Shown here: positions 1-11,200 of the stretch, piece by piece
Layout of the letters: each line of letters opens with the position of its first letter
Position numbering within the stretch: position 1 is the first letter of the stretch
NCBI GenBank assembly: GCA_903813345.2
Contig: CAIIXF020000005.1
Coordinates: forward strand, 22,633,375 to 22,697,374
DNA from: Owenia fusiformis
Taxonomy: Eukaryota > Annelida > Polychaeta > Sabellida > Oweniidae
DNA: 64,000 bases
Reading direction: 5' to 3'
The notes under the pieces: generated by a model
Told to the model about the DNA's origin: nothing
What the model saw: the letters and a program-made list of their open reading frames with translations, nothing else
Databases searched by the model: none
Translations under genes and position numbers: made by a program

Positions 1-17
1 ACATTGGTAATAATGTA

Positions 18-640
18 ATATGTTGAATTGCCATTTCATGCACATTGGTATCATGTTGAATTGCCATTTCATGCACATTGGTATTTTGTTGAATTGCCAT
101 TTCATGCACATTGGTATTATGTTGAATTGCCATTTCATGCACATTGGTATTTTGTTGAATTGCCATTTCATGCACATTGGTATTATATTGACTTGCCATT
201 TCATGCACATTGTAGTATGTTGAATTGCCATTTCATGCACATTGGTAATATGTTGAATTGCCATTTCATGTACATTGGTATTTTGTTGAATTGCCATTTC
301 ATGCACATTGGTAATATGTTGAATTGCCATTTGATGCACATCGGTATTTTGTTGAATTGCCATTTCATAGACAATTGTTATTTTGTTGACTTGCCATTTC
401 ATGCACATTGCTATTATGTTGAATTGCTATTTCATGGACATTGATATTTTGTTGAATTGCTATTTCATGCACATTGGTATTATGTTGAATTGCCATTTCA
501 TAGGCAATTGTTATTTTGTTGACTTGCCATTTCATGCACATTGCTATTATGTTGAATTGTCATTTCATTGACATTGGTATTATGTTGAATTGCCATTTCA
601 TGCACATTGGCATATTTATATTATGTTGTATTGCCATTTC
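18..640. repeat. 33-bp minisatellite, about 19 copies
   Basis: Tandem array whose unit reads like TGTTGAATTGCCATTTCATG followed by CACATTGGTAT plus two variable bases. The unit is 33 bp, a multiple of three, so two frames stay open and translate to 11-residue repeats; this is a by-product and not a gene. Copies diverge by substitutions (for example GCTATT for GCCATT) and decay toward 660. It lies upstream of the exon at 847 and probably sits in that gene's intron. Confidence 0.93.
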
Positions 641-846
641 ATATTATGTTGTATTGCCATTTCATGGACTATTAATTTGGTAGATTTATGAAAAATCTCT
701 CAATATGTATGAAGTTATAAAGAGGTGCATGTGATAAACATACATTAAAATGACAATCTTGCACAGGATTGGTGAATCACCAAACAAGCAATTCACAGGA
801 ACAGTGTTATGATTGATGTAATGTTATAGTACTTGTGTTATTTCAG

Positions 847-975
847 GCTGATGAGTTCCACATAGAAACTGGATGTACATTTCAGTCAATACCTCACATG
901 CTGAGTCATTACTACTCCCATTCTCTTCCCAACTCTGAGGTTACATTGTCTCACCACTACAAGATGTATTCCTAG
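847..975 (+). CDS. Probable last coding exon of an SH2-like protein (partial gene)
   Basis: A good acceptor (TTATTTCAG) precedes an open frame of 42 codons ending in TAG. The peptide contains FHIETGCTFQSIPHMLSHYY, which resembles the C-terminal half of an SH2 domain (the F-x-S-hydrophobic-P-x-hydrophobic-hydrophobic-x-HY pattern of helix B), followed by SLPNSEVTLSHHYKMYS and the stop. The layout recalls adaptors whose SH2 domain ends the protein (SHB/NCK-like), but I cannot assign a family. The conserved SH2 arginine would lie in an earlier exon outside the window. Inference from pattern only; a chance open frame is the alternative. Confidence 0.42.
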   Translation, partial: ADEFHIETGCTFQSIPHMLSHYYSHSLPNSEVTLSHHYKMYS

Positions 976-1513
976 TATCATTATGCCATTAAAAGGAATC
1001 AAACTCAAAAACAAAGACAAATTGCAATCAGCAGGCTATATTTGACTTATATATCACTGGGAAGCTACAGGGTGCAGTCCTAACATTGGTCAGTATAACT
1101 GGGACATAGACATATATCTGATAAAATGTAGGTCATTCACTGTGAGATCTATTTTAAATTCTTGTACTATGATATACAAAGGCCGATCCAGAAGTTCTGA
1201 TAAAAATGCTGTATGTTTTTCATAAGAAGAGGAAATTGAAATTTTTACACAATTCACATAATTCATATGGCTATACAGCACAAATTTTCACAAATTTTAC
1301 CCTGTCCCGCTATAGCTATTGAGGTTACCATAGCAATCACAACTTCAGAAATATTCATTACCAGCATCTAAATTTTTCATATTCTATGAGGGAATAAATT
1401 ACCCAGTTACTCTGAAAATATTGTGGAAAACGGATGATAAACTTTTAAGTTAGAGCATTTTTATCAGAACTTCTGGATCGACTTAGTACTATAGGAAAGC
1501 TGAAAATCATATA
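976..1513. other. Non-coding stretch downstream of the SH2-like exon
   Basis: AT-rich and presumably 3' UTR followed by intergenic DNA. A GAATAAATT polyadenylation-like signal occurs near 1390. The phrase AGAAGTTCTGATAAAAATGCT near 1192-1212 recurs in inverted form near 1453-1476, suggesting another decayed inverted-repeat element. No convincing exon seen. Confidence 0.4.
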
Positions 1514-2337
1514 TCAGGTGTCCCAAAAAAATTGAGCCACTTTTTGACAAGTATTATCTCAGCAACTGATGAACCAATTTCACTGAAAATCTGTACAGAG
1601 TAGCCCAGGAGTATTGGTAGCAAAGTATAAAAATATGAAAAAGATCATGTAAATATTATATGAGAACTAAGAAATTCAAGATAGCATGTCATAATAGCCC
1701 ATACCGGAGCAATGCAATGTGAACTTTATAGCATTTCTACCCGAAAAATGAGAAGCAATTTGACAAGTAATTTCTCAGCAATAGATAGCCAAATTCTTCG
1801 AGAACTTTACCTTAAGCACTTTAGGTTATCCTCTCCTAGTGCTATGAATATGTAAGAGATTGGTCTCATAGTATGTGTGTATTTTAGAATTAAAGACAGT
1901 ATGTCAAAATAACCAATATCAATGTAAAACTCACTTATTAATCCATTTCCAAGTAAAAATACTTTTCCGCATTTTTTCTTACAATATCACCTCCAATGAA
2001 TTTGAGAATGAATTGGATTTTGGATATTTGGGATGAATGAAAAGAATTGATCAGATATCACTCGGCTCCCATCAAACACAATGAAGACTGAGCGTGCGAA
2101 GACGATAGCTGGTACAAACATTTTGAAGTCTCATATCAGAGCTCCGGTATGGGAATTTTTGACATGCTGTTTTGAATTTCTTAGAACTCACAGAATATTT
2201 ACTTGATCTTTTTTATCTTTTTACAACTTGCTAAAGATACTCTTAGACTACCTTGTACAAATTTTCAGTGAATTTGGATCATCAGTTGCCGAGATGATAT
2301 TTGTCAAAAAGTGCCTCATTTTTTTTGGGACACCTGA
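1514..2337. mobile_element. Foldback MITE with TA target duplication
   Basis: Ends are TCAGGTGTCCCAAAAAAA on the left and its inverse at the right, each flanked by TA. The similarity continues inward: the block around 1665-1712 matches the inverse of about 2135-2185, so the element is nearly one long hairpin with arms of roughly 400 bp. No transposase frame is present. TA flanks point to Tc1/mariner-type mobilisation; non-autonomous. Confidence 0.85.
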
Positions 2338-2737
2338 TATATTATTGGAAATGATTTTGACATTATGAGAATAATATGGACTTAGATGGTTTCATATATG
2401 ATTGGAAGGCTATCAAGAATCAGATCAAAATCATTTGTGATGAATGATTTGGCAGCATTAGTAATATATAGGACAGTAATTGTTCAGGAATTCAAAGAAT
2501 TACAGTTTCCTTGAAATCCTGATAATGGATTTATGATTCATGTTGATGTAAAGTTATTTACAGAGGTGTTTTTTGGAAATGTTATTTTCAAGATATCCGT
2601 GTCACTTTGAAACCCTATATTTTATAAGCAAATGCTGGTCATCTGCTAACGAAATAACAAATGTGTAAATTATGCTATGAGCTTGTAATATACACATGTC
2701 GATGTCGATACTGTTAATATTCCACCAAACAAAGTTC

Positions 2738-2900
2738 ATAGGGATATACAGAGAAGCCATTCATCCATCTGTTCCTCCACTGTCCATTCATTATTGTGTT
2801 AGGACAATTACTCAAATACTAGTTGACAGATTTGGTAGACTTGTGCCTTTATGGGTGTAGGACCTCTGCTTGTCAAAGGCGGGATCAAAGGTTTTTTCTA
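2738..2900 (+). repeat. Dispersed repeat shared with 18148-18310
   Basis: The stretch with GATATACAGAGAAGCCAT, a C/T-rich CATCTGTTC block, and AGTTGACAGATTTG then GGACCTCT matches, with divergence, 18148-18310. Short open frames here are not conserved between the copies. Family unknown. Confidence 0.5.
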
Positions 2901-3819
2901 CAAACCCGTTATTATTATGCATATCATATTGTTATGTCCTTCCATATTTGGCATGCAGTGTTTGATGTTGAGTGCAATGATTCATTTCATAAAAATTGTT
3001 CATACTGCTGGCAGTCCTTTGAATATTAGACTTCATGTTTAGCATATACTTACTGTGTATTATATAATAAGCCTTTGTTGAATTTATGAAAGCTGAATCT
3101 TCCAGCTTGTATAATATGAACAATTGCACATTCCTACATATATGCATATTACTTTCTTAAATAATCCAATATCTTTTATTTTATGGAGCTGTCACATTAA
3201 GGCCGTGTGAGCTTACCATTCACCACTGTGTGAATACTTTGGGGTAGGCAGTAGGGCACTGCATGGATACATGTTTTGCAAAACAGCAAGATAAATCCTC
3301 AAAATTTGCCACAGGGTAAAACATGGTGGGGAATGCTAATGAGACAGCTACTTTAATATTGCCATGGGATGTTTTATTTTGCTTGGCCAAGAGCTATAGT
3401 ATTTTGATCAGAACATTCCAACATGCAGGGTTCCAAAAAGTTCAGTTTTAGTAGAAGATGAGGAATTTCTTCAGAAGTGCTGCAGGAACAGGTCCTTGAG
3501 CTCAATATTTAATAATAAACTACTATTACTGTCAACATGCTCAAGTTTTTTTTCAAGGTTATTTTATTTCCATAAACATAGGTCATGTACAATCTTTCAT
3601 ACAAGTAACATGGAAAGATGTACATATTATATCAAGTGTACATATTATACTCAAAAGTTACTACCAGGCACTAGCTTAGCCCTTAGTTGAAATTGAAGCA
3701 ATGCTTTATCATCTTGAGACTCATTAGATTAATATATTATGTTGCAAAAAGCATGTGCTGGCAAAGTAGTTAGCTTGCAGATAATCTTGGCCCTGAAATG
3801 TGGCACTGTCTACTTTTAG
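2901..3819. other. Non-coding, nothing recognised
   Basis: AT-rich sequence with scattered short open frames on both strands that show no domain signature and no phase-compatible splice pair. Likely intron or intergenic. Confidence 0.35.
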
Positions 3820-3979
3820 TAAACCTGGAAACAGGTCAATGGTAGCTCCTGTGTTGTCTGGAAACTTTGAAAGAAAATTTGGAAAAATAGAAAGTGTGAA
3901 ACATCAGAATTTCCTGGAGTTCCCATTGCGACTCCTACCAGATATTCTAAAAGAAGACAATGTAATGATACTTTCCTGA
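3820..3979 (+). CDS. Candidate exon, unidentified protein
   Basis: A polypyrimidine-containing acceptor (CTACTTTTAG) precedes an open frame giving PGNRSMVAPVLSGNFERKFG then KIESVKHQNFLEFPLRLLPD and ILKEDNVMILS, ending at TGA 3977-3979; a possible donor (AAT|GTAATG) occurs at 3962. The segment IES...LEFPLRLLPDILKEDNVMIL faintly resembles the small DUF3006 beta-barrel pattern (PLxLLPxxxKEGDVL), but this is weak. The frame looks more protein-like than its neighbours. No adjoining exon could be joined with confidence. Confidence 0.33.
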
Positions 3980-4127
3980 AAAAAAGCAAGGAAATTGACA
4001 AATGCTGTCATACTTTATTTTGTACCAGAAAATAACATGTGCAGGTATAGCAATTTTCTACCAAAATGTTATTTTCCAGCTGAACCTTAAATTCCCAATT
4101 AGGCTATAACAATATTTACTGAATATG

Positions 4128-4180
4128 AGGGATGATTCAAAAGTTATGGACAACTTTATAGACATAATAGAATTCATCCA
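4128..4180 (+). repeat. Solo mariner-like terminus
   Basis: GAGGGATGATTCAAAAGTTA followed by TGGACAACTTTATAGAC matches the terminal repeat of the mariner-like element at 21097-22182 with a few substitutions. No partner end was found nearby, so this is a relict. Confidence 0.6.
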
Positions 4181-4439
4181 ATAGGTGTGGGATTTAGTTC
4201 ATATTAATATCAACCAATGAGTACTATGTCTTTTAATATGTTTTCTTATCATTTTAAACATTATGTAGTAATAGTATAGACAGTAGACTTGTGTTAACTT
4301 CTGTAATAATTAGAATTCTATAACAAACTATTCAGGGGCTAACCTTTTAATCTACTAGCTAGACAATTTTAAGCATCACCATCCATCTCTTATTTTAAAA
4401 AGAATGTGAAAGAATAGAGTTTCTATAGCTTTCATTCAT

Positions 4440-4860
4440 TAATTCTCATTTTTTCATGAAATTTGCATATTAAACCTCCAGTGATTTACTTTTCCTTCTT
4501 TTTAATAGCATATTTAAATTCAGTGAAACATTTTACACAATATGAATAATAACTTTGATTAATACAGTTATTATGTTATTTTAATCATTTTTCATGACTT
4601 TTTCAACTTTTCTAAAATATGTGGGCCAAATCTCTATTGATGCTATTTTAAAATTCTTCAAAACCTTGGTTTATTCTTCTGACAACCAAATTTTCATGAT
4701 TAATCACAATATTAGTACATTAACAGGGTTATGCATTATATTCAACCAGCTCTTTTTGATAAATCATGAAATAAAGTGACTATAACAAGTTTTTAACATT
4801 GAAGCCTTTGGCAGTCCGGCCCAACCAAAACAAATAAAAACAAGTGGTGACATCTATTAA
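4440..4860 (+). repeat. Dispersed repeat shared with 54540-54810
   Basis: Blocks such as GCATATTTAAATTCAGTGAA, GATAAATCATGAAAT, AAGTTTTTAACATTGAAGCC and CAACCAAAAC occur in the same order and orientation at both places, with indels and substitutions. The ending also recalls 22320-22360 (CCCAACCAAAACAA). Old interspersed repeat, no coding capacity seen. Confidence 0.65.
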
Positions 4861-4920
4861 TTCAACTTTACTCAGCTATATAGTAACTCTCTATCAATAT
4901 ACATGTACATGTAATATATA

Positions 4921-5962
4921 GGCTGTTCAATAAGTAATGACACCAAGGCTCTCATTTTGTCAAATTTTGCTTGTTTTATCTCAAATTTTCACCATATGTT
5001 GAAAATACATTTGTCTATTTATATGCGGAAAATCACCAGATTTAACTAATAATAACCAGTAATTTGGTTGCCATAGCAACATGAGGATACAGCACTTGAC
5101 TTGGATCCAAATCGATAAGAATGATAAGAATGATGGCCCGCCCATCAGTACATGTTTTATACCCCTATCTTTCTTGAGTATAGTGGATTTCGAAGCATAA
5201 TTTTTGTGTTTATGTTTTATGTTTTGTGTTTATGTTTTGTGTGTATGTTGCTATGGTAACTAAATGGTATGACATCACAGTTAATTTCTCAAAAGTAGGG
5301 AATCCAATGAGTCATAATGATCATAGACTCCCTCAAAAAAAGGAAAAGTCCTGAAAACTGCAAAAACATGAGTTTGGCACTACAGCAAAGGGGTTCAATA
5401 AAATCATTTGTATTGCTTTGGAAAAAAGCAAAAGATATAGAGCAGTATATCCTGGAGGCTTATGGTAATGACTCTATGAGTAAGAGATCAAGGGACTTAG
5501 GGGACAGCACTTCGCATCAGAACAGGAACTCTTGACTGAGACAAAGAGAATTCTCAGAAAAGCTGAACAAAGTGGATTTCAAAATGTCTTTGATGAATGG
5601 GTGTTGAGACAGCAACGATGTATAGATGCTAATGGAGACTATTTTGAGTGACTTTGAATTCATATGTGCATGCTTGTTATGATATATTTATACTAAGGGG
5701 TATAAATCATTATAATATTTGTCAATCTTAAAGAATATCAATATTCGTCAATATTTTGTGTTATAATTTTACTTGTGCTTCAGATCTTTCAAGTCAAGTG
5801 GCGTGCCCACTATTTTTTATAAAGGGATAATTGTACTTTATATTTTGTTTTTATTAATAAAATTCATCACACTTATAAAACAGTGTATTTGTGCTAATCT
5901 GACCAAATTTCATGATAATCTCTTAAAATGACAGCCATAATGTCATTACTTATTGAACAGCC
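4921..5962 (+). mobile_element. Internally deleted mariner-like transposon, TA flanks
   Basis: GGCTGTTCAATAAGTAATGA opens the element and its exact inverse closes it, both next to TA. Inside on + is transposase debris: about 5590-5650 reads as LRQQRCIDANGDYFE then stop, matching the typical C-terminal W/R..RCI..NGDYFE ending of mariner transposases. An open frame at 5317-5535 has no obvious catalytic motif. At 1042 bp it is shorter than an intact mariner (about 1.3 kb), and the frame is disrupted. Confidence 0.8.
5590..5651 (+). pseudogene. Mariner transposase C-terminal remnant
   Basis: The reading frame ending in RQQRCIDANGDYFE and a stop corresponds to the last residues of mariner-family transposases. 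The upstream frame is broken and the catalytic DD(34)D region cannot be followed, so it cannot be an active enzyme. Confidence 0.7.
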
Positions 5963-6188
5963 TATACATGTAAATATGTACACAGCATATTTGTATTATT
6001 TGTATGTCTCAGTAAACAGCTGATACAATGAAATTTTATTTCCATGTATCTCTTAACAATTTATTTGTATTTCACACTCATACACTTACTAAAGTGTTCA
6101 GTTTTCATTACTGTACATTGTTGTTTGATTTTGAGAATAAATATTTTTTAAATAAATTAAAAAGAGGTCTTCTTCAAACTTATTACAG

Positions 6189-6231
6189 GACTGCTTCCAA
6201 GCAGTGGGACAACGACAATGACGACGAATAA
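6189..6231 (+). CDS. Candidate short terminal exon
   Basis: CTTATTACAG is a strong acceptor followed by an open frame TASKQWDNDNDDE and TAA; other phases give DCFQAVGQRQ or LLPSSGTTTM endings. An AATAAA signal occurs at about 6564. The acidic tail looks plausible for a protein end, but no upstream exon could be tied to it (the candidate at 3820-3961 ends in a different phase). May be fortuitous. Confidence 0.25.
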
Positions 6232-6682
6232 TATGGTATAATAGGGGTGTGATGATGAGACCCAAGCTTCTTGAGGCTGTTTATCTTTTAAAGCTAGGTT
6301 GCACCTTGGATTTAGAAGACCTCAAAACATCATTATATTATGTCACCACCAAAAAGTGGTGACATATTGTTATGGTCTCCGTTTTTTTGACGGGGTGCAA
6401 TTCAAAATTACATATATTGGATTCATGTTTTATTTATGATGATATTTGTTACATCCTTTTACCAATACTTTAAGTGTTAGAAACAATAGAATAAAATTCA
6501 GAATTGATTCTATTCAATTGTTTTTGGAGAGGTACTATTTGATAATTTTTTGACACTTTTTGTGTTTGAGATAATAAAGAATCAACAACTAATTCATTCC
6601 ACTGTTTTCTGGAAGGAGGGTGCACGTGGTACAATGGTATTCAGTGATTTCTATGCACTTCCAAAGAGTTTGAAAAAATTTA

Positions 6683-7217
6683 AGAGAGGTTAAGCTTTGC
6701 ATATATAATCGAAACTGAACCTGTACGTATCACTCGACCATATACAAATTCATGTAGCCTTCTCATATAAATAGCCGTTCAAATCCAGTGTTTGTTTAGA
6801 CTACACCATAGCGTGTAATGATTCTATAGTATCTCATTGATGCGGTTTTATAGCTGGTTTTCTAATACATATTTTAAACGAGCTCGTTTCGTAAGATTTT
6901 TGGCGCTAAATCATGCATGACATACATCATCGTGTTCAGCAAGAATTCAACTGTACATCGAAATCAAAATTGACAGCATAGTGTTCAATAGACACGAGTA
7001 AAATGGTTCCCGTTGACCCAACGTCAAATATTCAAATCTCCCGTTCTAAACCCGAAACTCTGAAGCTGAAAGAGTATCTGAAGTAGACTAAGCGCGCATA
7101 AAACTATGAGCGCTCGATACATTCCTTTGTTAATTTTTGCACTTTGCGTTCACGGTTACGTTGTGAAAAACATCGTTAGCTTAACCTCTCCTATATATGC
7201 AAAGCTTAACCTCTCCA
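6683..7217. mobile_element. Inverted-repeat element, about 535 bp
   Basis: GAGAGGTTAAGCTTTGCATA followed by TATA at the left is matched in inverse at the right end (7193-7217), where the right copy is itself partly doubled. The interior is GC-richer than its surroundings and has no open frame of note. Target duplication not clear; superfamily unassigned. Confidence 0.6.
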
Positions 7218-7254
7218 ATGCTCAAAATGTTCTCGTGGTCGTCACGTTCTACAA

Positions 7255-7870
7255 TTAGAACGAGTGACAACGTACTAACGACGAGCTGGACTTACTACGA
7301 ACCGAACCGTCGTACTTCAATCCTATTAGGGACTTTTAACAACGAGTTGAACTGTCTGAGGACGTGTTGAGAACGAGGTAGAACTAATTGCAAACGGGTT
7401 TAAACTGATTAAGAACGTATTTAACACTGCTTATGAACGAGTTAGCAAAAATATAGCTATCACACCAAACAAGTTGCCACTGCGTTCTTCAAAACTGGTT
7501 TTAAACTGTGTGCGAACGGAATGAACGTAGCTGCAACTTTCTAAGGTCTATTTACGAACTTTATGAACGTTCTCAGACGGGAATGTGATTTTAGAATTTT
7601 GAATCGATTCAAAATTCGATGGCGACCATACCGTTCTGTAATCAGGTCATGTTGACCTTCTAGACTAAGGGACGCGTTCTACTACGTTGCACACCGACGT
7701 GGTGCGACCTGAACGAACTGCGAACGAGATGGACGTATTGAAGACTGTTTAAAAACGAAGTAGCTAATTATTTCAGACATATTTCCCGACCACAGCCAGA
7801 TTGAGCCCGTTTAACGACGTTTTCGTAGGACTGGCAAGAACGGGTAAGGACTAGTTTGGTGTGATAGGGG
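7255..7870. repeat. AACG-rich quasi-periodic tract with inverted ends
   Basis: In about 600 bp the tetranucleotide AACG occurs roughly 16 times on the + strand, usually inside degenerate versions of GAACGAGTTxAAC, and far less on the other strand. TATCACACCAAAC near 7457 is inverted as GTTTGGTGTGATA near 7855. CpG content is markedly higher than in the flanks. This looks like subterminal repeats of a DNA transposon or a young relic not yet depleted of CpG. No open reading frame. Confidence 0.45.
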
Positions 7871-8244
7871 GGTTAGCTTAAGATCATCTCTCTAATCCAT
7901 ACTCGTTTCCCAGTTTGATTTTCAATCATCATACCTTGGAAATCTAAGATGTCTCTACTCTGCAAATATTAGATCTGTAAAGTTAACTCTTCATTTATTT
8001 GATGCCTGTATAGTATAGCAGGATGAACAGCATTTTTTGTTAAAATGTCAATTTTACTCCAATTCCAGAAATGATTTGTTTTCAAATGTTGCAAATAAAA
8101 TTACAGGCTTTCAGAAATTTTCTGACAATGATAAATTCAATACATTGACATTTTGGTATGATTACTACATAATACAATAATTTAAAATATTTATTAAAGT
8201 TAAGAGTAGATGGTAAATATTACATTGTGACTACAGATTCATAA

Positions 8245-8560
8245 TTAATATAGTGTTCGTTGGGATTCGCTACTCCGTGGAGTTGCCATTTTCTAGTTAT
8301 GTACATTTTAGTGATATTTTATATATGATGTAATTATTTTATATACCTTTTGCATTCGTTTGACTTCACTTCTTAAAGGAGAGCTTCGTCTTGTAGTTTA
8401 ACTAGACTCTGCACGCAGGGTGTATTTTATACTTGTATTTATTATATAGCCCATGACACTTTAATAAAAGGAGCACGTAGGTTATCGCAAACAATTTCAA
8501 ACGATTCTAATTCTTGAATTATGGATATTTTCTGATCATTAACATGGATGTATCTTTTAG
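8245..8560 (+). repeat. Dispersed repeat shared with 62470-62680 and 10027-10074
   Basis: GGGATTCGCTACTCCGTGGA followed later by GGTTATCGCAAACAATTTCA and ATTTTCTGATCATTAACATG is a diverged copy of 62470-62680. The block AAAAGGAGCACGTAGGTTAT is also present in inverse orientation at about 10050-10074, so two oppositely oriented copies bracket the LINE remnant at 9297-9935. Confidence 0.6.
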
Positions 8561-9143
8561 ATCCATTCATTAACTTCAAGAAAAGTATATATAATGATAA
8601 TTTAGTTAATCAGACCTAATAAGTGATATTGAACGGGCAATGGACCAATCAACATACTTTTTCAAAAATGTTGACCTAATTTTCACCAAAAATGCAACCT
8701 TTTATTATAATGTTGATTGCATAATTAGAATGTATTTTGAGACATGTTCGATTTCCTAAAAGGAAACTTGATTGCTCCAAAGACTTCAAAGATACTGAAT
8801 TTGGATGACCAAGATGAACTGAAACCAATGGATAGCATGAGATTTTTCAGTGGAGAAATAACATGGGGAACACTTATCTTAAAGCAATTAAGTATTTCTT
8901 TCACGAACTATTTGATACATCAAAATAAAGAATAGTAATGCATTAAACATTGTAAAAATGATTCCATTTTTGGTGAAAATGAGCTCAACATCTTTGAAGA
9001 AATGTGTTGATTGGTTGATTGCTATCAAACTATCTCTGAGTTTGTTTGACTTTATTATTACTGTATATAATTTTCATTGAGATAATGAATTGATCTAAAA
9101 GATAAACCTGTCTTCATTGTCAGAAAATAGTCATGATCCAAGA
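8515..9143. mobile_element. Long-inverted-repeat (foldback) MITE
   Basis: Left block TATTTTCTGATCATTAACAT ... TATCTTTTAGATC and CCAATCAACAT...TTCACCAAAAATG are repeated in inverse order and orientation on the right (about 8955-9143). The open frame at 8744-8935 lies in the loop and has no recognisable domain. Confidence 0.65.
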
Positions 9144-9296
9144 TATGTATGTATGTATGTATTTATTTATTTAAGTGTCACGCCATAAAATTACATATTA
9201 TTAAAAACTACATAAAATCACTGGCCCTGCCGGTGTCGGCATATGAGACACTATGGTGTACAATAATCACTTTTAAGACCAAAGTTTTTAAATAAG

Positions 9297-9935
9297 TTAA
9301 AATGATCGTCTTTTAATACATAGTTTAATAATTGTCTTTCCCAAACGACGTTGAAGGAGCTCACAGTTCATTATCAAACAATATTTTGCAAGGTTAGATG
9401 TTTCAAAGTCATCGCCAAATATTGTCCTTGCACTATCCATAAGCTCATTCCTCTCGAGCTGGTATAAAGGGCATTCTATCAGAAAATGCAGTTCTGTTTC
9501 GACAGCGTTACCGCAATGACAGAGGCGCTCCTCAAGAGGCATATTGATATAACGGCCCGTTTCTAATTTTAACGGTAAAGTGCCACTTCGTAGTTGAGCG
9601 ATGGCACGTCTTTCATGGCGGGTGAGGTTAGCATTCACATAAGCCTCAGGGCCAATGGCATTGGATTTATGAATTCTGTACATCCTCAATTTATTGCCGT
9701 TAATGTTCCTACCATCATTCCATATTTGTTGGTGCCATATTACATGATCATTTTTCAGTAATGCCTTGTGTAGATCATTCAGTTCCCCCTTTGTATTTAT
9801 AACTTCATCTGGTGTTATAAGCTGGTCAAATCCATGGTTCCTTAATAGTTTAATGGTTTTACTTTCCCAAGATCGGGCTCGTCTTAATGACCAAATGTGT
9901 ATGTTCTTTGTGTTTCTATTGTTCTCCATGTTCAC
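9297..9935 (-). pseudogene. Non-LTR retrotransposon ORF2 C-terminal remnant
   Basis: A 212-codon frame with RLCHCGNAVETELHFLIECP followed by LYQLERNELM is the Cys/His-containing tail found after the reverse transcriptase domain in many LINE ORF2 proteins (C-x-C...E-x-HFL-x-x-C-x-x-Y). The region before it (SWESKTIKLLRNHGFDQL) fits the linker in such elements. The RT catalytic YxDD region and endonuclease are missing, so this is a 5'-truncated copy. It is followed on its 3' side by TATT/GTAT simple repeats (9148-9175), typical of LINE tails. Confidence 0.8.
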
Positions 9936-10317
9936 AGTTCTTTAAACGAAACCATAAACGTGCAACTGCACACTATGTCGCCCTTGGTTGCAACATTAGG
10001 AGCCCTTTGACCAAGCCCTAGAAAGACCTTCTGAAATTGTTTGCGATAACCTACGTGCTCCTTTTACAATACAATACAATAAAACCAATATTACTTTACA
10101 ACTCAGAAATCTAGTGTACGCAGATAAGTGCAAAAATATGTTTGATTTTAACACGGACCTATGCTTACAGATAACCTCCTCTGTGTCTACCGGCGGTATT
10201 ATGACTGTGTAACGGGTCTTATATAATGTATAAGTGTGATCGGCGGTAGGTTCAAACAACGCGGATCCTCAAAGCATGTGCTCATGGTATATTCGTGTTT
10301 TAACACCCGTGTACATG

Positions 10318-10412
10318 TAGGCTCAATAAATATACTCGTGTCTCATCTTCCCAAATATCCTTTGAGTCTACTACCAATAGGGGCTGGATCTGGCTCCGGA
10401 TCTGTGGACTTT
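10318..10412 (+). repeat. Repeat shared in inverse orientation with 49755-49830
   Basis: TACCAATAGGGGCTGGATCT followed by GGCTCCGGATCTGTGG recurs as its inverse complement near 49757-49795, with GGATATTT and the AGGCTCAATAAATAT block also shared. This overlaps the N-terminal part of a LINE-like frame, so part may be retrotransposon sequence. Confidence 0.6.
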
Positions 10413-11110
10413 AAGAAGAAAATTGAAAATATACAAATAAAGTGCTGCAGATGGATTCTTGATGTCAAACACAACTGCAGTAACCTTGCAATACTGAGTG
10501 AGACTGGCAGACTAACAATGTCATATCATATTCATTCGACTGGACGCACATACAGTAAGCATGCTACCAAAGACTTCTCTAACGAGCAAATTACTTTCAC
10601 ACATGAAAAACAAAAAATACAGTCTGTGGTACAATTTCATTGCAAAGTCACTGCATAGTATTGACAATGATATAAATGATGTTAAACTCCCTGATTCATC
10701 CTCAAAAAATACATTCTTAAAATCTTAAAAACTATCATAAATGCAATGATCAGTGGAAGATGAAAATAAGCTCTGGTAGCAAACCAAATAATAATACTCT
10801 AGTAGTAAAATGAGAACCTATGTAAAATTCAAAAATAATATACATCTTGAAGAATATCTCACCACTGAAAATAACTTTGAAAAAAAGAAAGCTAAAATTC
10901 AAATGAACTTTTTTAACATGACTGAGGAAAACAAGTTCCTATACATTATGTCATACAAATCAAATATGGAGGAAGTCCTGCATTTCATTGAAATGTGCTT
11001 TAGAAAAGAAATTTATTGCAGATTAATGTGACTAGGCCTATAAATGTAACTGTATAAATGTATGCCCTGATAGCCTAACACAGTGGCCGTGCCTTAATAA
11101 ATTCTATAAA
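10395..11110 (+). pseudogene. LINE ORF2 3' remnant with internal deletion
   Basis: KKIENIQIKCCRWILDVKHN followed by CSNLAILSETGRL matches the pattern after the RT domain of many LINEs (IE.lq.k.CKriLgVk..TsN.avl.E.GR). After a gap, 10810-11031 reads RTYVKFKNNIHLEEYL and EENKFLYIMSYKSN...VLHFIEMCF, the LRTY.KFK....E.YL and C-terminal tail region. Frames are separated by stops and a deletion. The 3' UTR runs to the TAATAAATTCTATAAACC end near 11110. Inactive. Confidence 0.75.
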
Positions 11111-11127
11111 CCGAAATCGGGGAGAAA

Positions 11128-11200
11128 GTGTGCGTATGTGTGTGTGTGTGTGCGTGCGTGCGTGCGCGCGCGCGTGTGTGTGTCGGGGGGGGGGGTGTTA
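11128..11200. repeat. GT/GC dinucleotide microsatellite and G run
   Basis: Alternating GTGTGT/GCGTGCGC followed by a run of G. Potential Z-DNA; about 500 bp upstream of the CCDC172-like start codon. Confidence 0.9.

Noticed and set aside
20-571. Long overlapping open frames with an 11-residue repeat (MLNCHFMHIGI)
   Set aside because: They come from a 33-bp tandem repeat whose length is a multiple of three; two frames are open at once and there is no gene context.
8744-8935. Small gene MFDFLKGNLIAPKTSK
   Set aside because: Lies in the loop of an inverted-repeat element, with no homology pattern or splice context.
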